A stretch of 44,427 nt of DNA from Actinomycetes bacterium (GTDB lineage: Bacteria; Actinomycetota; Acidimicrobiia; Acidimicrobiales; Acidimicrobiaceae): contig JAJYGA010000058.1 in assembly GCA_021785255.1 (NCBI GenBank), positions 1 through 44,427 on the forward strand, read 5' to 3'. The notes under the pieces were generated by a model that saw only the letters and a program-made list of their open reading frames with translations, was not told where the DNA came from and did no database searches. The position numbers and the translations under genes are program-made. This document shows positions 1 through 10,607 of this stretch, one piece after another. Within the stretch, counting starts at the first letter, position 1, and each line of letters begins with the position of its first letter.

Positions 1-1032
1 GTGTTTACACGGGAAGACTCAACTGAGTTGGCACCCGGTGTGAATCAGCTTGTCCGTGTATACGTGGCTCAGAGACGAAAGATTACAGAAGGCGATAAGC
101 TAGCTGGTCGCCACGGTAACAAAGGTGTGATATCAAAGATTCTTCCTCTTGAAGACATGCCTTATCTTTCAGATGGTACTCCTGTCGATATTATTCTTAG
201 CCCCTTGGGTGTCCCCTCGAGAATGAACGTGGGTCAGGTGCTGGAATCTCATCTTGGATACGCAGCTAGATGGGGATGGAAGTCGAATGAGCTCGCCTCA
301 ACTCCTATAAAGGGAACCGAAGTGAAAACCAGACCTCGAACGGAACCATCTACATGGGTGGCAACTCCGGTTTTTGACGGTGCCCACTGGGATGAAGAGA
401 GCAAGTCAGGGCGTCACCCAACTATCCAAAAGGTGTTTGAAGATCTCAATCCCGACTCTGCAGACGGTCGTCGGCAGATAGGTGTTGACGGGAAGGCAAC
501 GCTTTTTAATGGGAGAACCGGAGAGCCTTACGATAACCCTATTTCGGTAGGATATGTCTACATCCTCAAGTTGGCGCACTTGGTCGATGACAAGATACAC
601 GCTCGTTCTACAGGACCATACTCGATGATTACGCAGCAGCCACTTGGTGGAAAAGCACAGTTTGGTGGACAACGCTTTGGAGAGATGGAAGTGTGGGCGC
701 TGGAAGCATATGGCGCTGCATACGCTCTGCAAGAGTTGCTCACAATCAAATCTGATGATGTGGTGGGACGAGTAAAAGTTTACGAATCAATTGTTAAAGG
801 CGAAAATATACCAGAGCCGGGTATACCTGAAAGTTTCAAGGTTTTGATAAAAGAGATGCAGTCTCTGTGTCTGAACGTTGAGGTACTTTCAGCGCTAGGA
901 GAAGAGATCCAAATGAGAGAGTTGGACGAGGACGCTTACAGGAGCGTTGAGGAACTGGGGATTGACATCTCTAGGCCCGAGAGAGGATCTGACTACGGTG
1001 AAGGGTACAGAAGTGAGGACGGTGGTCTTTAA
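1..1032 (+). CDS. rpoB: RNA polymerase beta subunit, C-terminal part (5' end lies outside the window)
   Basis: Protein contains [46 protein letters not shown] and [25 protein letters not shown], hallmark RpoB C-terminal motifs; stop overlaps rpoC start (TAATG). Confidence 0.97.
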   Translation: MFTREDSTELAPGVNQLVRVYVAQRRKITEGDKLAGRHGNKGVISKILPLEDMPYLSDGTPVDIILSPLGVPSRMNVGQVLESHLGYAARWGWKSNELASTPIKGTEVKTRPRTEPSTWVATPVFDGAHWDEESKSGRHPTIQKVFEDLNPDSADGRRQIGVDGKATLFNGRTGEPYDNPISVGYVYILKLAHLVDDKIHARSTGPYSMITQQPLGGKAQFGGQRFGEMEVWALEAYGAAYALQELLTIKSDDVVGRVKVYESIVKGENIPEPGIPESFKVLIKEMQSLCLNVEVLSALGEEIQMRELDEDAYRSVEELGIDISRPERGSDYGEGYRSEDGGL

Positions 1033-4000
1033 TGCTCGACTTAAATAACTTTGAACAACTACGAATAGGGCTTGCCACTTCAGACCACATTCTGTCATGG
1101 TCTCATGGCGAAGTGAAAAAACCTGAAACAATAAACTATCGCACGCTTCGTCCAGAAAAAGACGGACTCTTTTGCGAGAAGATCTTTGGTCCTACTCGAG
1201 ATTGGGAATGTTCCTGCGGCAAGTACAAGAGAGTTCGTTTTAAAGGTATCATCTGTGAAAGATGCGGAGTTGAAGTAACGCGATCCAAGGTTCGTAGAGA
1301 GCGAATGGGTCACATCGAACTTGCAGCTCCCGTAGTCCATATCTGGTATCTCAGAGGTACACGGTCTTGGCTCGCGTATCTTTTAATGGGTACTACAACG
1401 AAAGAAGAGCTGAAGGCAAAGCAACTTGAGAAAGTGATCTACTTTGCTGCCAATTTAGTAACTTGGGTGGATGTAGATCGACGTCATGAGGATTTACCTA
1501 ACTTGGAAGCTGAGCTTCGGGAGGAACTAAAAGAACTTGAAAGCCAAAGGGACCTGGCATTAGAGAAGCAGTTCCAGGACCTAGAGAAGGACCTTGCTGA
1601 ACTAGAAGCCAACTCAGCCAAAGATGCTGATCTACGTGCGCGTCAAAAGCAAGCCGACAAAGAGATTGCCTACATAAGGGATCGCTTTGATAACAAGTTG
1701 GATCTGTATCGTAGGGCATTTGAGGAGTTCAGAGAACTTCATGGCCGCATGATAATCGAGGATGAGCTTCTTTGGAGAGAACTTAAAGATCGATATGGCG
1801 ACTACTTCGAAGGCGGGATGGGAGCAGAAGCGATTCGCAAGTTGATAGATCGTCTCGATCTAGATCAAGAAGAGATCAAACTTCGTGAGATGATTGAACC
1901 GGCTGACTCAAGAAGGCCCCTCTCTGTGCAAAGACGACAGAAGGCGATCAAAAGGCTAAAGATCGTATCTGCTTTTAATCGTCGAGATAGCGAGGACAGG
2001 AGAATAAACGATCCTGGGGCGATGATACTGGGAATAGTTCCGGTCATTCCTCCCGATCTTAGACCGATGGTTCAACTTGATGGTGGTCGCTTTGCAACCT
2101 CAGACTTGAACGATCTGTACCGCAGGGTCATCAACCGAAACAACCGGCTCAAGCGTCTGTTGGATCTGGGTGCTCCAGAGATTATCGTCAATAACGAGAA
2201 ACGTATGCTACAAGAAGCTGTAGATGCCCTTTTCGATAACGGGCGTCGAGGCCGACCGGTGGCTGGTCCTGGTAATCGACCTCTTAAGAGCCTCTCTGAC
2301 ATGCTGAAGGGGAAGCAGGGAAGATTTCGTCAGAACCTGCTCGGTAAGAGGGTCGACTACTCTGGCCGTAGCGTTATTGTCGTTGGGCCGACTTTGAAGC
2401 TGCATCAGTGTGGACTTCCTAAGCAAATGGCGTTGGAGTTGTTCAAGCCCTTTGTGATGAAACGACTGGTTGACCTTGACTACGCTCAGAACATTAAATC
2501 TGCAAAGCGTATGGTGGAACGTCGCCGTGCCCAGGTATGGGAGGTTCTTGACGCGGTTATAAAGGAACATCCGGTCATGTTAAACCGTGCCCCTACACTT
2601 CACCGGTTAGGAATCCAGGCATTTGAACCGGTTTTGGTCGAAGGAAAGGCGATCCAGATACATCCGTTAGTCTGTGCGGCATTTAACGCGGACTTTGACG
2701 GTGATCAGATGGCTGTGCACCTTCCGCTTTCACCTGAGGCGCAGGCAGAGGCTCGTGTTCTCATGCTCTCAGCAAATAACATAATCTCACCTGCAACTGG
2801 ACGACCGATTACGGTGCCTACGCAGGACATGGTATTTGGTATCTACTACCTCACAACCGAAGTCCCTGGAGCGGCTGGTGAGGGCAGGGTTTTCCGGCAT
2901 CTGTACGAAGTGGAGATGGCGTATGAGTCCAAAGAAGTTACTGTCCACACAAAGGTGCTGTACAGACGAGAAGTTGGAGTAGACGAAGAAGGCGCTCCGA
3001 TCTACGAAACAATCGATACTACCGTTGGGAGAATATTTTTCAATGAGACTCTTCCCAAAGGCTTTCGTTTTGTCAACGAGTTGATTGGTAAAAAAGCTAC
3101 CCCAATTGGGTCCATCGTAGAGGAGATCGCTAACAACTTTCCAAAAGGTGTAGCACAAGAATCACTCGATAAGATCAAGGCGATCGGATTTAGATTTGCT
3201 TCTCAAAGTGGTCTTACTATCTCAATTAACGACGTTCGTACGCCAGCTAATAAGGCGGAGATCATTGATCGTCACGAGAAAGAGGCTCAAAAGGCGGAGC
3301 AGCAGTTTAAACGTGGAATAATCACAGACGACGAACGTAAACAAAAAGAGATTGAGATTTGGACAGCGGCCAACTCCGAGATTGGTAAAGCAATGGATCA
3401 GATGCTTGCATCTGATATCTTCAACCCTATCAACATGATGGTTGATTCGGGAGCACGTGGTAACGCTCAACAGGTTAGACAGATCTCTGGTATGAAGGGC
3501 CTTGTTTCTAATCCGCGAGGTGAGATGATTCCCCGTCCTATCGTTTCGTCTTTCCGTGAGGGACTGTCGGTACTTGAGTACTTCATCTCTACGCACGGAG
3601 CGAGAAAAGGTTTGGCGGACACGGCTCTCAGAACGGCGGACTCTGGATATCTGACTCGGCGTTTGGTGGACGTCGCGCAAGAGCTGATCGTGCGTGAGAT
3701 AGATTGCGGTACCTCTCGAGGAATCTGGATCGAAGATGCCAAACCAGATGAAGCAGGCAAACGGTATTACCTAGAGACAAGAGCGTATGGCAGGGTGCTC
3801 GCAGAACCGGTTTCACTAACAGATGGAACGACGATGCAAGCGGGTACTCTCCTTACCGATAAGCTGGTAGCGGCTATACGCAATGACGAGTCCGTAAATC
3901 GTATCAGGGTTCGTTCTGTATTGACCTGTGATACAGAGCACGGGGTGTGTGCACTGTGTTACGGCCAAGCTCTTGCTGGGGCCGGTCAGATTGAATTAGG

Positions 4001-4979
4001 TGAGGCTATCGGCGTGGTGGCAGCCCAGTCAATTGGAGAGCCGGGAACTCAGCTCACTATGCGTACCTTCCATCAAGGTGGTATCGCAGGTGAGGACATT
4101 ACGCACGGCCTACCAAGAGTCGTAGAACTTTTTGAAGCGCGTACACCTAAAGGTGCTGCCATACTTTCTTATACGTCGGGTGTAGTTCGTATAGAAGAGG
4201 GCGAAGCGGTTCGACGGGTAACTGTTGTTTCCGATGAAGGTGAGGAAGAGAGCTATGATCTTTCCTTGCGAACTCATCTTGAGGTTGTAGATGGCCAAGA
4301 GGTCGAAGCGGGTGATGCTCTTGTGGAAGGACCAAAAGATCCTAAACAGCTGCTCGAAGTCAAAGGTATAAGAGAGACTCAACAGTATCTGGTTGAGGAG
4401 GTTCAAAAGGTCTACCGTGATCAAGGTGTATCTATTCACGACAAACATATCGAACTTATAGTACGTCAAATGCTCAGAAGAGTGACGGTTGCTGAACCCG
4501 GTGACACGGACTTTCTGCCAGGCGAACGAGTGGACGCACGAGTTTATGCGGATACTAACAGAGCTGTAGTAGCTCGTGGAGGCAAGCCAGCAGAGGGCAG
4601 ACCCGAACTCATGGGTATTACAAAAGCCTCATTGGCTACGGAGTCGTGGCTTTCTGCGGCATCTTTCCAAGAGACTACAAGAGTCTTGACTGAAGCTGCT
4701 ATTGAAGGTAAGTCCGACTCTTTGTTAGGCTTGAAAGAAAACATCATTATTGGTAAGTTGATTCCGGCAGGAACGGGGATGAAGGAGTATCGATCCTTCC
4801 AAGTCAGTGCTCCAGATGCTAAACCACTTTCATTTTGGAGTTCTCAGGACTATGAGGATGATTATGGCTACTACTCCGACTATAGAAGTCCATCAACTTA
4901 TGAGGACGAACTAGAGACGGATGAGGAGATTGTCCTTGAAGAAGATGATACTCCCCCAGATCTACTGGGTGAAATATAG
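1032..4979 (+). CDS. rpoC: RNA polymerase beta' subunit
   Basis: 1315 aa; [16 protein letters not shown] catalytic motif, zinc motif [47 protein letters not shown]. Confidence 0.98.
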   Translation: MLDLNNFEQLRIGLATSDHILSWSHGEVKKPETINYRTLRPEKDGLFCEKIFGPTRDWECSCGKYKRVRFKGIICERCGVEVTRSKVRRERMGHIELAAPVVHIWYLRGTRSWLAYLLMGTTTKEELKAKQLEKVIYFAANLVTWVDVDRRHEDLPNLEAELREELKELESQRDLALEKQFQDLEKDLAELEANSAKDADLRARQKQADKEIAYIRDRFDNKLDLYRRAFEEFRELHGRMIIEDELLWRELKDRYGDYFEGGMGAEAIRKLIDRLDLDQEEIKLREMIEPADSRRPLSVQRRQKAIKRLKIVSAFNRRDSEDRRINDPGAMILGIVPVIPPDLRPMVQLDGGRFATSDLNDLYRRVINRNNRLKRLLDLGAPEIIVNNEKRMLQEAVDALFDNGRRGRPVAGPGNRPLKSLSDMLKGKQGRFRQNLLGKRVDYSGRSVIVVGPTLKLHQCGLPKQMALELFKPFVMKRLVDLDYAQNIKSAKRMVERRRAQVWEVLDAVIKEHPVMLNRAPTLHRLGIQAFEPVLVEGKAIQIHPLVCAAFNADFDGDQMAVHLPLSPEAQAEARVLMLSANNIISPATGRPITVPTQDMVFGIYYLTTEVPGAAGEGRVFRHLYEVEMAYESKEVTVHTKVLYRREVGVDEEGAPIYETIDTTVGRIFFNETLPKGFRFVNELIGKKATPIGSIVEEIANNFPKGVAQESLDKIKAIGFRFASQSGLTISINDVRTPANKAEIIDRHEKEAQKAEQQFKRGIITDDERKQKEIEIWTAANSEIGKAMDQMLASDIFNPINMMVDSGARGNAQQVRQISGMKGLVSNPRGEMIPRPIVSSFREGLSVLEYFISTHGARKGLADTALRTADSGYLTRRLVDVAQELIVREIDCGTSRGIWIEDAKPDEAGKRYYLETRAYGRVLAEPVSLTDGTTMQAGTLLTDKLVAAIRNDESVNRIRVRSVLTCDTEHGVCALCYGQALAGAGQIELGEAIGVVAAQSIGEPGTQLTMRTFHQGGIAGEDITHGLPRVVELFEARTPKGAAILSYTSGVVRIEEGEAVRRVTVVSDEGEEESYDLSLRTHLEVVDGQEVEAGDALVEGPKDPKQLLEVKGIRETQQYLVEEVQKVYRDQGVSIHDKHIELIVRQMLRRVTVAEPGDTDFLPGERVDARVYADTNRAVVARGGKPAEGRPELMGITKASLATESWLSAASFQETTRVLTEAAIEGKSDSLLGLKENIIIGKLIPAGTGMKEYRSFQVSAPDAKPLSFWSSQDYEDDYGYYSDYRSPSTYEDELETDEEIVLEEDDTPPDLLGEI

Positions 4980-4993
4980 ATTTAGGAAGATTT

Positions 4994-5039
4994 TGCGGAT
5001 GGTTGACGTTTCTGTGATATGATCGACGCTCCATCCGCA
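4994..5039. promoter_or_regulatory. 9-bp perfect inverted repeat (TGCGGATGG / CCATCCGCA) in the rpsL leader
   Basis: Arms 4994-5002 and 5031-5039 with a 28-nt spacer between rpoC stop and rpsL start. Confidence 0.5.
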
Positions 5040-5114
5040 TAATATGTAACTTTGGTTTGTCTCGGTAGAAGGTATCTACTGCAGACTCAAATGATTTTCT
5101 GAGAGAGGATTGTC

Positions 5115-5486
5115 GTGCCCACGATCGCTCAATTGGTGCGCAAAGGTCGCGAGACTAAGAGAACAAAGACGAAAACCCCTGCTTTGAAGGGTTCACCGCA
5201 ACGTCGTGGTGTGTGTACGCGCGTCTATACTACCACGCCCAAGAAGCCTAACTCAGCTTTGCGTAAGGTAGCTCGAGTGAGACTCACCTCTGGGGTAGAG
5301 GTGACCGCATACATTCCAGGGGTCGGCCATAACCTGCAGGAACACTCTATAGTGCTTGTCCGCGGTGGTCGTGTTAAGGACCTTCCAGGTGTTAGGTACA
5401 AAATTATTCGAGGGACGCTTGACACTGCAGGCGTGAAGAATCGAAAACAAGCAAGAAGTCGCTACGGCGCTAAGAGGGAGAAGTAG
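5115..5486 (+). CDS. rpsL: 30S ribosomal protein S12
   Basis: [12 protein letters not shown]...[19 protein letters not shown]...[20 protein letters not shown] start. Confidence 0.98.
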   Translation: MPTIAQLVRKGRETKRTKTKTPALKGSPQRRGVCTRVYTTTPKKPNSALRKVARVRLTSGVEVTAYIPGVGHNLQEHSIVLVRGGRVKDLPGVRYKIIRGTLDTAGVKNRKQARSRYGAKREK

Positions 5487-5490
5487 TTAA

Positions 5491-5961
5491 GTGCCACGTA
5501 AAGGTCCAATAGAGCGGAGAGAGCTAGCCCCGGATCCAGTCTTTCACTCGGTATTAGTAACACAACTCACCAATAAATTGTTGTCGCGGGGCAAGAAGAC
5601 TGTTGCTCAGCACATCGTTTATGGCGCACTGGAGGAGATCCGCGAAAAGACGGGTAATGACCCTTTAACGGTTCTCAAGCGAGCTGTAGAAAATACGAAA
5701 CCTGAGCTCGAGGTGCGCTCAAGGAGAGTCGGTGGAGCTACCTATCAGGTTCCCGTGGATGTAAAGAATCGTCGAGGCACCACGTTATCTATTAGATGGA
5801 TTGTTAGTTACTCGCGTGCCAGACGTGAAAAGACAATGGTACAAAGACTTGCAAACGAGATTCTTGATGCATCTTCTGGGATAGGCGCTTCTGTAAAGAG
5901 AAAAGAAGATCTCCACAAGATGGCTGAGTCAAACAAGGCGTTTGCTCACTACCGTTGGTAG
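5491..5961 (+). CDS. rpsG: 30S ribosomal protein S7
   Basis: 156 aa, [18 protein letters not shown]...[13 protein letters not shown]. Confidence 0.98.
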   Translation: MPRKGPIERRELAPDPVFHSVLVTQLTNKLLSRGKKTVAQHIVYGALEEIREKTGNDPLTVLKRAVENTKPELEVRSRRVGGATYQVPVDVKNRRGTTLSIRWIVSYSRARREKTMVQRLANEILDASSGIGASVKRKEDLHKMAESNKAFAHYRW

Positions 5962-5979
5962 CAGCGCAGATGCCAGGTA

Positions 5980-6008
5980 TTGACAACTTCAATTAAGTTA
6001 ACTAGGAA
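5980..6008 (+). promoter_or_regulatory. Candidate sigma70-type promoter upstream of fusA
   Basis: Perfect -35 TTGACA (5980-5985), 17-nt spacer, weak -10 TAGGAA (6003-6008). Confidence 0.4.
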
Positions 6009-6023
6009 ACGCTAGAGTACGTT

Positions 6024-6053
6024 ATGAAAAAGGATTTAGTACAAAGAAGATGA
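6024..6053 (+). CDS. Candidate 9-codon leader peptide MKKDLVQRR overlapping the fusA start (ATGA)
   Basis: ATG 6024 ... TGA 6051-6053; fusA ATG at 6050. fusA lacks a well-spaced Shine-Dalgarno sequence of its own. Confidence 0.35.
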   Translation: MKKDLVQRR

Positions 6054-8137
6054 GTACCAAGCGAGAGTATCCGATCGAGAGGATACGAAATATCGGTATC
6101 ATGGCGCATATTGACGCTGGTAAGACGACGACGACTGAGCGAATTTTATACTATACCGGCAAGAACTACAAGATCGGCGAGGTCCATGAGGGCGCTGCCA
6201 CAATGGACTGGATGCCTCAAGAGCAAGAGCGCGGGATCACGATAACCTCTGCTGCTACAACTTGTTTCTGGAGAGATCATCGCATAAATATCATCGATAC
6301 ACCAGGTCACGTTGACTTTACAGTCGAGGTGGAACGGTCGTTACGCGTATTAGATGGTGCAGTAGCAGTCTTTGATGCCGTAGCTGGTGTTGAACCACAA
6401 ACAGAGACGGTATGGCGCCAGGCGAATAAGTATGGCGTTCCTCGTATGTGTTTTGTCAACAAGATGGATCGTGTCGGTGCAAACTTTGAACGGTGTGTCG
6501 AGATGATAAGAGATCGTCTTGATGCAGTTCCTGCGGTGATTCAACTCCCTATCGGGGCCGAAGGAAACTTTACAGGAATCGTTGACCTGATCGAGATGAA
6601 TGCGAAGGTCTGGGAGGACACGCTCGGCGAGAAGTATGCAGTAACCGAGATTCCTGAAGCGATGCGCGAAGCAGCAGAAGCAGCGCACCATGAGTTGATC
6701 GATGTACTTTCAAACTATGACGATCCTTTAATGGAAGCCTATCTGTCTGATGATCCTATTACCCCAGAGTTTCTTAGAGGGGTCGTGAGAAGAGTTACGA
6801 TCGGCGGGCATGCTGTGCCAACGTTGTGTGGGTCGGCGTTTAAAAACAAGGGCGTTCAACCGATGCTGGACGCTGTCGTAGATTTTCTTCCATCGCCTGT
6901 GGATATAGACCCAGCACAAGGTATATCAATGTCTGGCTCTGATTCTCTGGAGAGAAGACCTGATGATAAAGAGTCGTTCTCCGCTCTTGCGTTCAAGATC
7001 ATGACAGACCCCTTTGTTGGGAAACTAACGTATTTCAGGGTATACTCAGGTACTTTGGAAAAAGGTGCTACTGTTTTAAACTCTACCAAGGACAAGAAAG
7101 AGAGAATTGGCAGAATTCTTTTAATGCACGCTAACCATAGGGAAGATATCGATACGGTCTATGCTGGCGATATCGTTGCTGCTGTTGGTTTGAAGCATAC
7201 AACGACAGGAGACACGCTTTCCAGTTTGGATGCGCCAATCGTTCTCGAGGCGTTGGAGTTCCCAGAGCCGGTTATCCATGTTGCGGTTGAGCCAAAGACG
7301 AAAGCTGACCAGGAAAAAATGGGTAGAGCACTTTTTGCCCTTTCAGAAGAGGACCCTACCTTTAGAGTTCGCTCCGATGAGGAGACTGGACAAACGGTTA
7401 TCTCTGGGATGGGCGAACTGCACCTTGAGGTGTTGGTAGACCGCATGCTACGTGAGTTTAAGGTAGAGGCAAACGTTGGTAAACCACAGGTGGCCTATCG
7501 TGAAACCATCACAAAGGCTGTCGAGAAGATTGAAGAGAAATACATCAGGCAGTCAGGTGGACGTGGGCAATATGGACACGTTGTTATTAACTTTGAGCCC
7601 CTTGGACCTGGCGGCGGATTTGAGTTTGTCGATAAGATCTCTGGTGGTGTTATTCCTCGAGAGTATATACCTGCCGTCGGGGCTGGTATTCAAGAAGCTT
7701 TACAAAGTGGTGTTGTGGCTGGATATCCTATGGTTGACGTTCGTGCGACATTGGTATTTGGTTCCTACCACGAGGTCGACTCTTCGGAGATGGCCTTTAA
7801 GATCGCTGGCTCCATGGCTGTCAAAAAGGCTGCCAGGGCTGCGAGCCCGGTGCTTCTGGAGCCTATAATGGCTGTTGAAGTTGTCACTCCTGAAGAGTAT
7901 ATGGGTGACGTTATCGGGGACCTTTCCTCAAGGCGTGGAAGGGTCGAAGGAATGGATCAGAGGGGTAATGCTCAGGTTATCCGAGCACAGGTACCACTCT
8001 CTGAGATGTTTGGGTATGCTACTGACCTTAGGTCAAGAACTCAGGGAAGAGCTACCTATTCAATGCAGTTCGGCTCTTACCAAATTGTACCAGATTCGAT
8101 CGCAAAAGAGATCGTAGCAAGAGTACGTGGTGAATAG
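6050..8137 (+). CDS. fusA: Elongation factor G
   Basis: 695 aa; [36 protein letters not shown]. Confidence 0.98.
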   Translation: MSTKREYPIERIRNIGIMAHIDAGKTTTTERILYYTGKNYKIGEVHEGAATMDWMPQEQERGITITSAATTCFWRDHRINIIDTPGHVDFTVEVERSLRVLDGAVAVFDAVAGVEPQTETVWRQANKYGVPRMCFVNKMDRVGANFERCVEMIRDRLDAVPAVIQLPIGAEGNFTGIVDLIEMNAKVWEDTLGEKYAVTEIPEAMREAAEAAHHELIDVLSNYDDPLMEAYLSDDPITPEFLRGVVRRVTIGGHAVPTLCGSAFKNKGVQPMLDAVVDFLPSPVDIDPAQGISMSGSDSLERRPDDKESFSALAFKIMTDPFVGKLTYFRVYSGTLEKGATVLNSTKDKKERIGRILLMHANHREDIDTVYAGDIVAAVGLKHTTTGDTLSSLDAPIVLEALEFPEPVIHVAVEPKTKADQEKMGRALFALSEEDPTFRVRSDEETGQTVISGMGELHLEVLVDRMLREFKVEANVGKPQVAYRETITKAVEKIEEKYIRQSGGRGQYGHVVINFEPLGPGGGFEFVDKISGGVIPREYIPAVGAGIQEALQSGVVAGYPMVDVRATLVFGSYHEVDSSEMAFKIAGSMAVKKAARAASPVLLEPIMAVEVVTPEEYMGDVIGDLSSRRGRVEGMDQRGNAQVIRAQVPLSEMFGYATDLRSRTQGRATYSMQFGSYQIVPDSIAKEIVARVRGE

Positions 8138-8204
8138 ACTGTATCAGCCTGTAATAGTCGTGCATGACGTCGAGAGACGCAACTAGGTATAACGGAGCAG
8201 TAAA

Positions 8205-9392
8205 ATGGCCAAGCAAAAGTTCGAGCGGAGTAAGCCTCACTTGAACATAGGAACCATGGGACATATTGACCATGGTAAGACAACTTTGACCGCGGCAATC
8301 ACCAAGGTCCTGGCAGCGAACAACCCTAACGTGAAGTTCAAGCCTTTCGACCAGATTGATAATGCGCCTGAAGAGAGAGCCAGGGGTATAACAATCTCTA
8401 TCTCACACGTCGAGTATGAGACCGATAAGCGTCACTATGCTCACGTGGACATGCCAGGTCACGCTGACTACATCAAGAACATGATTACCGGAGCGGCTCA
8501 GGTCGATGGAGCAATCCTGGTGGTCAGCGCTACCGACGGCCCTATGCCCCAAACACGGGAGCACGTGCTGTTGGCTCGCCAGGTAGGCGTACCTTATATT
8601 GTTGTTGCGCTTAACAAGGCGGACATGGTGGACGATGAGGAACTTCTGGATCTCGTGGAACTTGAAGTTCGTGAACTTTTGAGCGAGTACGACTTTCCAG
8701 GCGATGACACGCCTGTTGTTAGAGTGTCTGCGCTGAAGGCTCTCGAGGGTGACAAAGAGTGGGAAGCAAAGATTCTGGAGCTTATGGCTGCTGTTGATGA
8801 CTATATTCCTGAGCCCAAGAGACCAATCGATCGCCCCTTCCTTATGCCAATTGAGGACGTGTTTACGATCTCTGGCCGTGGTACCGTGGTGACTGGTAAG
8901 GTTGAGCAGGGTGTATTGAAAGTTGGCGACGAAATTGAGATAGTCGGCCTCAGAGATACTCAAAAGACTGTGTGCACAGGAGTCGAGATGTTCAACAAGC
9001 TTCTCGACGAAGGTATGGCAGGCGATAATATTGGGGCGCTGCTTCGTGGTGTCAAAAAGACTGACGTTGAAAGAGGTCAGGTTCTTTGCAAGCCAGGATC
9101 TATAACCCCTCATACGCAATTTGAAGCGAACGTTTACGTTTTGTCCAAAGAAGAAGGAGGACGTCATAAGCCTTTCTTCAATCACTATCGTCCGCAGTTC
9201 TACTTTAGAACTACTGACGTAACTGGTTCCATCACACTGCCGGAAGGTACTGAGATGGTTATGCCCGGTGACAACGTCACAATGACAGTTGAGCTTCAAA
9301 AGCCAATTGCTATGGACGAAGGTTTGCGATTCGCTATTCGTGAAGGTGGTCGTACCGTAGGTGCTGGTGCGGTTACCAAGATCATTAAGTAA
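8205..9392 (+). CDS. tuf: Elongation factor Tu
   Basis: 395 aa; [49 protein letters not shown]. Confidence 0.98.
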   Translation: MAKQKFERSKPHLNIGTMGHIDHGKTTLTAAITKVLAANNPNVKFKPFDQIDNAPEERARGITISISHVEYETDKRHYAHVDMPGHADYIKNMITGAAQVDGAILVVSATDGPMPQTREHVLLARQVGVPYIVVALNKADMVDDEELLDLVELEVRELLSEYDFPGDDTPVVRVSALKALEGDKEWEAKILELMAAVDDYIPEPKRPIDRPFLMPIEDVFTISGRGTVVTGKVEQGVLKVGDEIEIVGLRDTQKTVCTGVEMFNKLLDEGMAGDNIGALLRGVKKTDVERGQVLCKPGSITPHTQFEANVYVLSKEEGGRHKPFFNHYRPQFYFRTTDVTGSITLPEGTEMVMPGDNVTMTVELQKPIAMDEGLRFAIREGGRTVGAGAVTKIIK

Positions 9393-9405
9393 GTAGTAGT
9401 TTGCT

Positions 9406-9433
9406 GAGGCCTGAGACTTTGGTCTTGGGCCTC
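9406..9433 (+). terminator. 12-bp hairpin between tuf and rpsJ (terminator or attenuator)
   Basis: GAGGCCTGAGAC-TTTG-GTCTTGGGCCTC, 12 pairs (2 G.U), followed by TTATCTATCT. Confidence 0.7.
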
Positions 9434-9457
9434 TTATCTATCTAAGGTGTGAGTAAA

Positions 9458-9778
9458 TTGGCAGAGCCAGGTAAGCAGAGGATCAGAATTCGCCTGAAGG
9501 CTTTCGATCACGAAATTATCGAGAGTTCGACGAAGAAGATTGTAGATACAGTATTGAGGACGTCAGCTAAGGTTGTCGGTCCAGTACCGTTGCCTACGGA
9601 GATACATCGTTATACGGTAATTCGATCACCCCACAAACACAAGGACTCTAGGGAGCATTTTGAGATGCGGGTCCACAAGAGAATGCTTGACATCGTCGAA
9701 CATACTCCAAAGACGGTGGACTCTCTACAAAGACTTGATCTTCCAGCAGGTGTAGATATAGAGATCAAGATTCAATAA
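9458..9778 (+). CDS. rpsJ: 30S ribosomal protein S10
   Basis: [26 protein letters not shown] at 9458 gives [18 protein letters not shown] with better SD spacing (AAGG 9444-9447) than the track's GTG at 9449. Confidence 0.9.
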   Translation: MAEPGKQRIRIRLKAFDHEIIESSTKKIVDTVLRTSAKVVGPVPLPTEIHRYTVIRSPHKHKDSREHFEMRVHKRMLDIVEHTPKTVDSLQRLDLPAGVDIEIKIQ

Positions 9779-9789
9779 CTAGCGAATTT

Positions 9790-9810
9790 CCCATCTGCGG
9801 GATGGGTTTT
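9790..9810 (+). terminator. Terminator-like hairpin after rpsJ
   Basis: CCCATC-TGCGG-GATGGG followed by TTTT. Confidence 0.5.
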
Positions 9811-9965
9811 AGGTAATTTGGGATATACTTACCTAGGTTTGATTTGGAAGTCCGATTGAGCCCTGCATATCAGGGGACCTTTCGGCAAAAGTTTAGCTCC
9901 GCCGCTTTGGCGGATTATTTGTGTTCGGTGCCAGTTGGCATCAGTATTGGATGAGGATTACTCAA
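9811..9965 (+). promoter_or_regulatory. Structured rplC leader with several hairpins and a -10-like TATACT
   Basis: TATACT 9824-9829; stems AGGTAA/TTACCT (9811-9834), CCCTG/CAGGG (9861-9875), TCCGCC/GGCGGA (9898-9914, then TTATTT), GGTGCC/GGCATC (9927-9942). Confidence 0.45.
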
Positions 9966-10607
9966 ATGACAGCTAAGGCTATCGTGGGTGAAAAAGTTGG
10001 AATGACCCACGTCTGGGATGAGAACAGCAGGTTTATCCCTGTCACCGTGATCAAGGTGACTCCGGTTAGGGTTCTTCGATCTAAGACTACAGACAGTGAT
10101 GGCTATAACGCTTTGCAGGTGACTTATGGGATCAGAAAGAAGTCGAAGGTTTCGAAACCTCTGCTAGGGCAGTTTGAAAAAGCGGGCGTCGATCCAGGTG
10201 TTGCCATACTGGAGTTCAGGGAAGAGTCAAGTTCTGAACTATCTCCAGGTGACGAGTTTGGAGCTGAGATCTTTTCTTCGGGTGACAAGGTTGACGTCAC
10301 GGCGATCTCTAAGGGCCATGGATTCTCAGGCGGGATGAAGCGTCACAACTTTAAGGGCCAAGGTGGTGGGCATGGTAACCATAAACACCATAGAGCTCCT
10401 GGTTCTATAGGTGCATGTGCAACTCCCGGCCGGGTCTTCAAAGGAACAAAGATGGCTGGACAGTATGGGGGTGGAAGTGTTACCACACTCAACCTTGAGG
10501 TTGTTCAAGCGGATCCAGAACGACAACTTGTTTTAGTGAAGGGTTCGGTTCCTGGTCCCAAAGGTGGACGTGTAGTTATTCGATCCTCCGTGAGAGGTGG
10601 TAAGTAG
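9966..10607 (+). CDS. rplC: 50S ribosomal protein L3
   Basis: MTAKAIVGEKVGMTHVWDE... and GGMKRHNFKGQGGGHGNHKHHRAPGSIG. Start moved from 9921 to 9966 by family N-terminus and the upstream GAGG. Confidence 0.95.
   Translation: MTAKAIVGEKVGMTHVWDENSRFIPVTVIKVTPVRVLRSKTTDSDGYNALQVTYGIRKKSKVSKPLLGQFEKAGVDPGVAILEFREESSSELSPGDEFGAEIFSSGDKVDVTAISKGHGFSGGMKRHNFKGQGGGHGNHKHHRAPGSIGACATPGRVFKGTKMAGQYGGGSVTTLNLEVVQADPERQLVLVKGSVPGPKGGRVVIRSSVRGGK

Noticed and set aside
2208-4469. Several 70-150 aa minus-strand ORFs inside rpoC
   Set aside because: Antisense to a conserved essential gene, no domain signatures, no promoter evidence.
5003-5023. TTGACG...TATGAT as a rpsL promoter
   Set aside because: Spacer of only 9 nt is incompatible with a sigma70 promoter; kept only as part of the inverted-repeat observation.
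7230-8117. Chain of + strand ORFs (69, 130, 80 aa) in another frame inside fusA
   Set aside because: Completely inside EF-G, basic/Leu-Arg-rich shadow translations with no family signature.
8168-8179. CGTC-GAGA-GACG tetraloop hairpin upstream of tuf
   Set aside because: Only a 4-bp stem; too weak to claim as a regulatory element.
8403-9299. 298-aa minus-strand ORF opposite tuf
   Set aside because: Lies fully antisense to a certain EF-Tu gene, His/Cys/Val-rich with no recognisable domain; typical shadow ORF from codon bias in a highly expressed gene.
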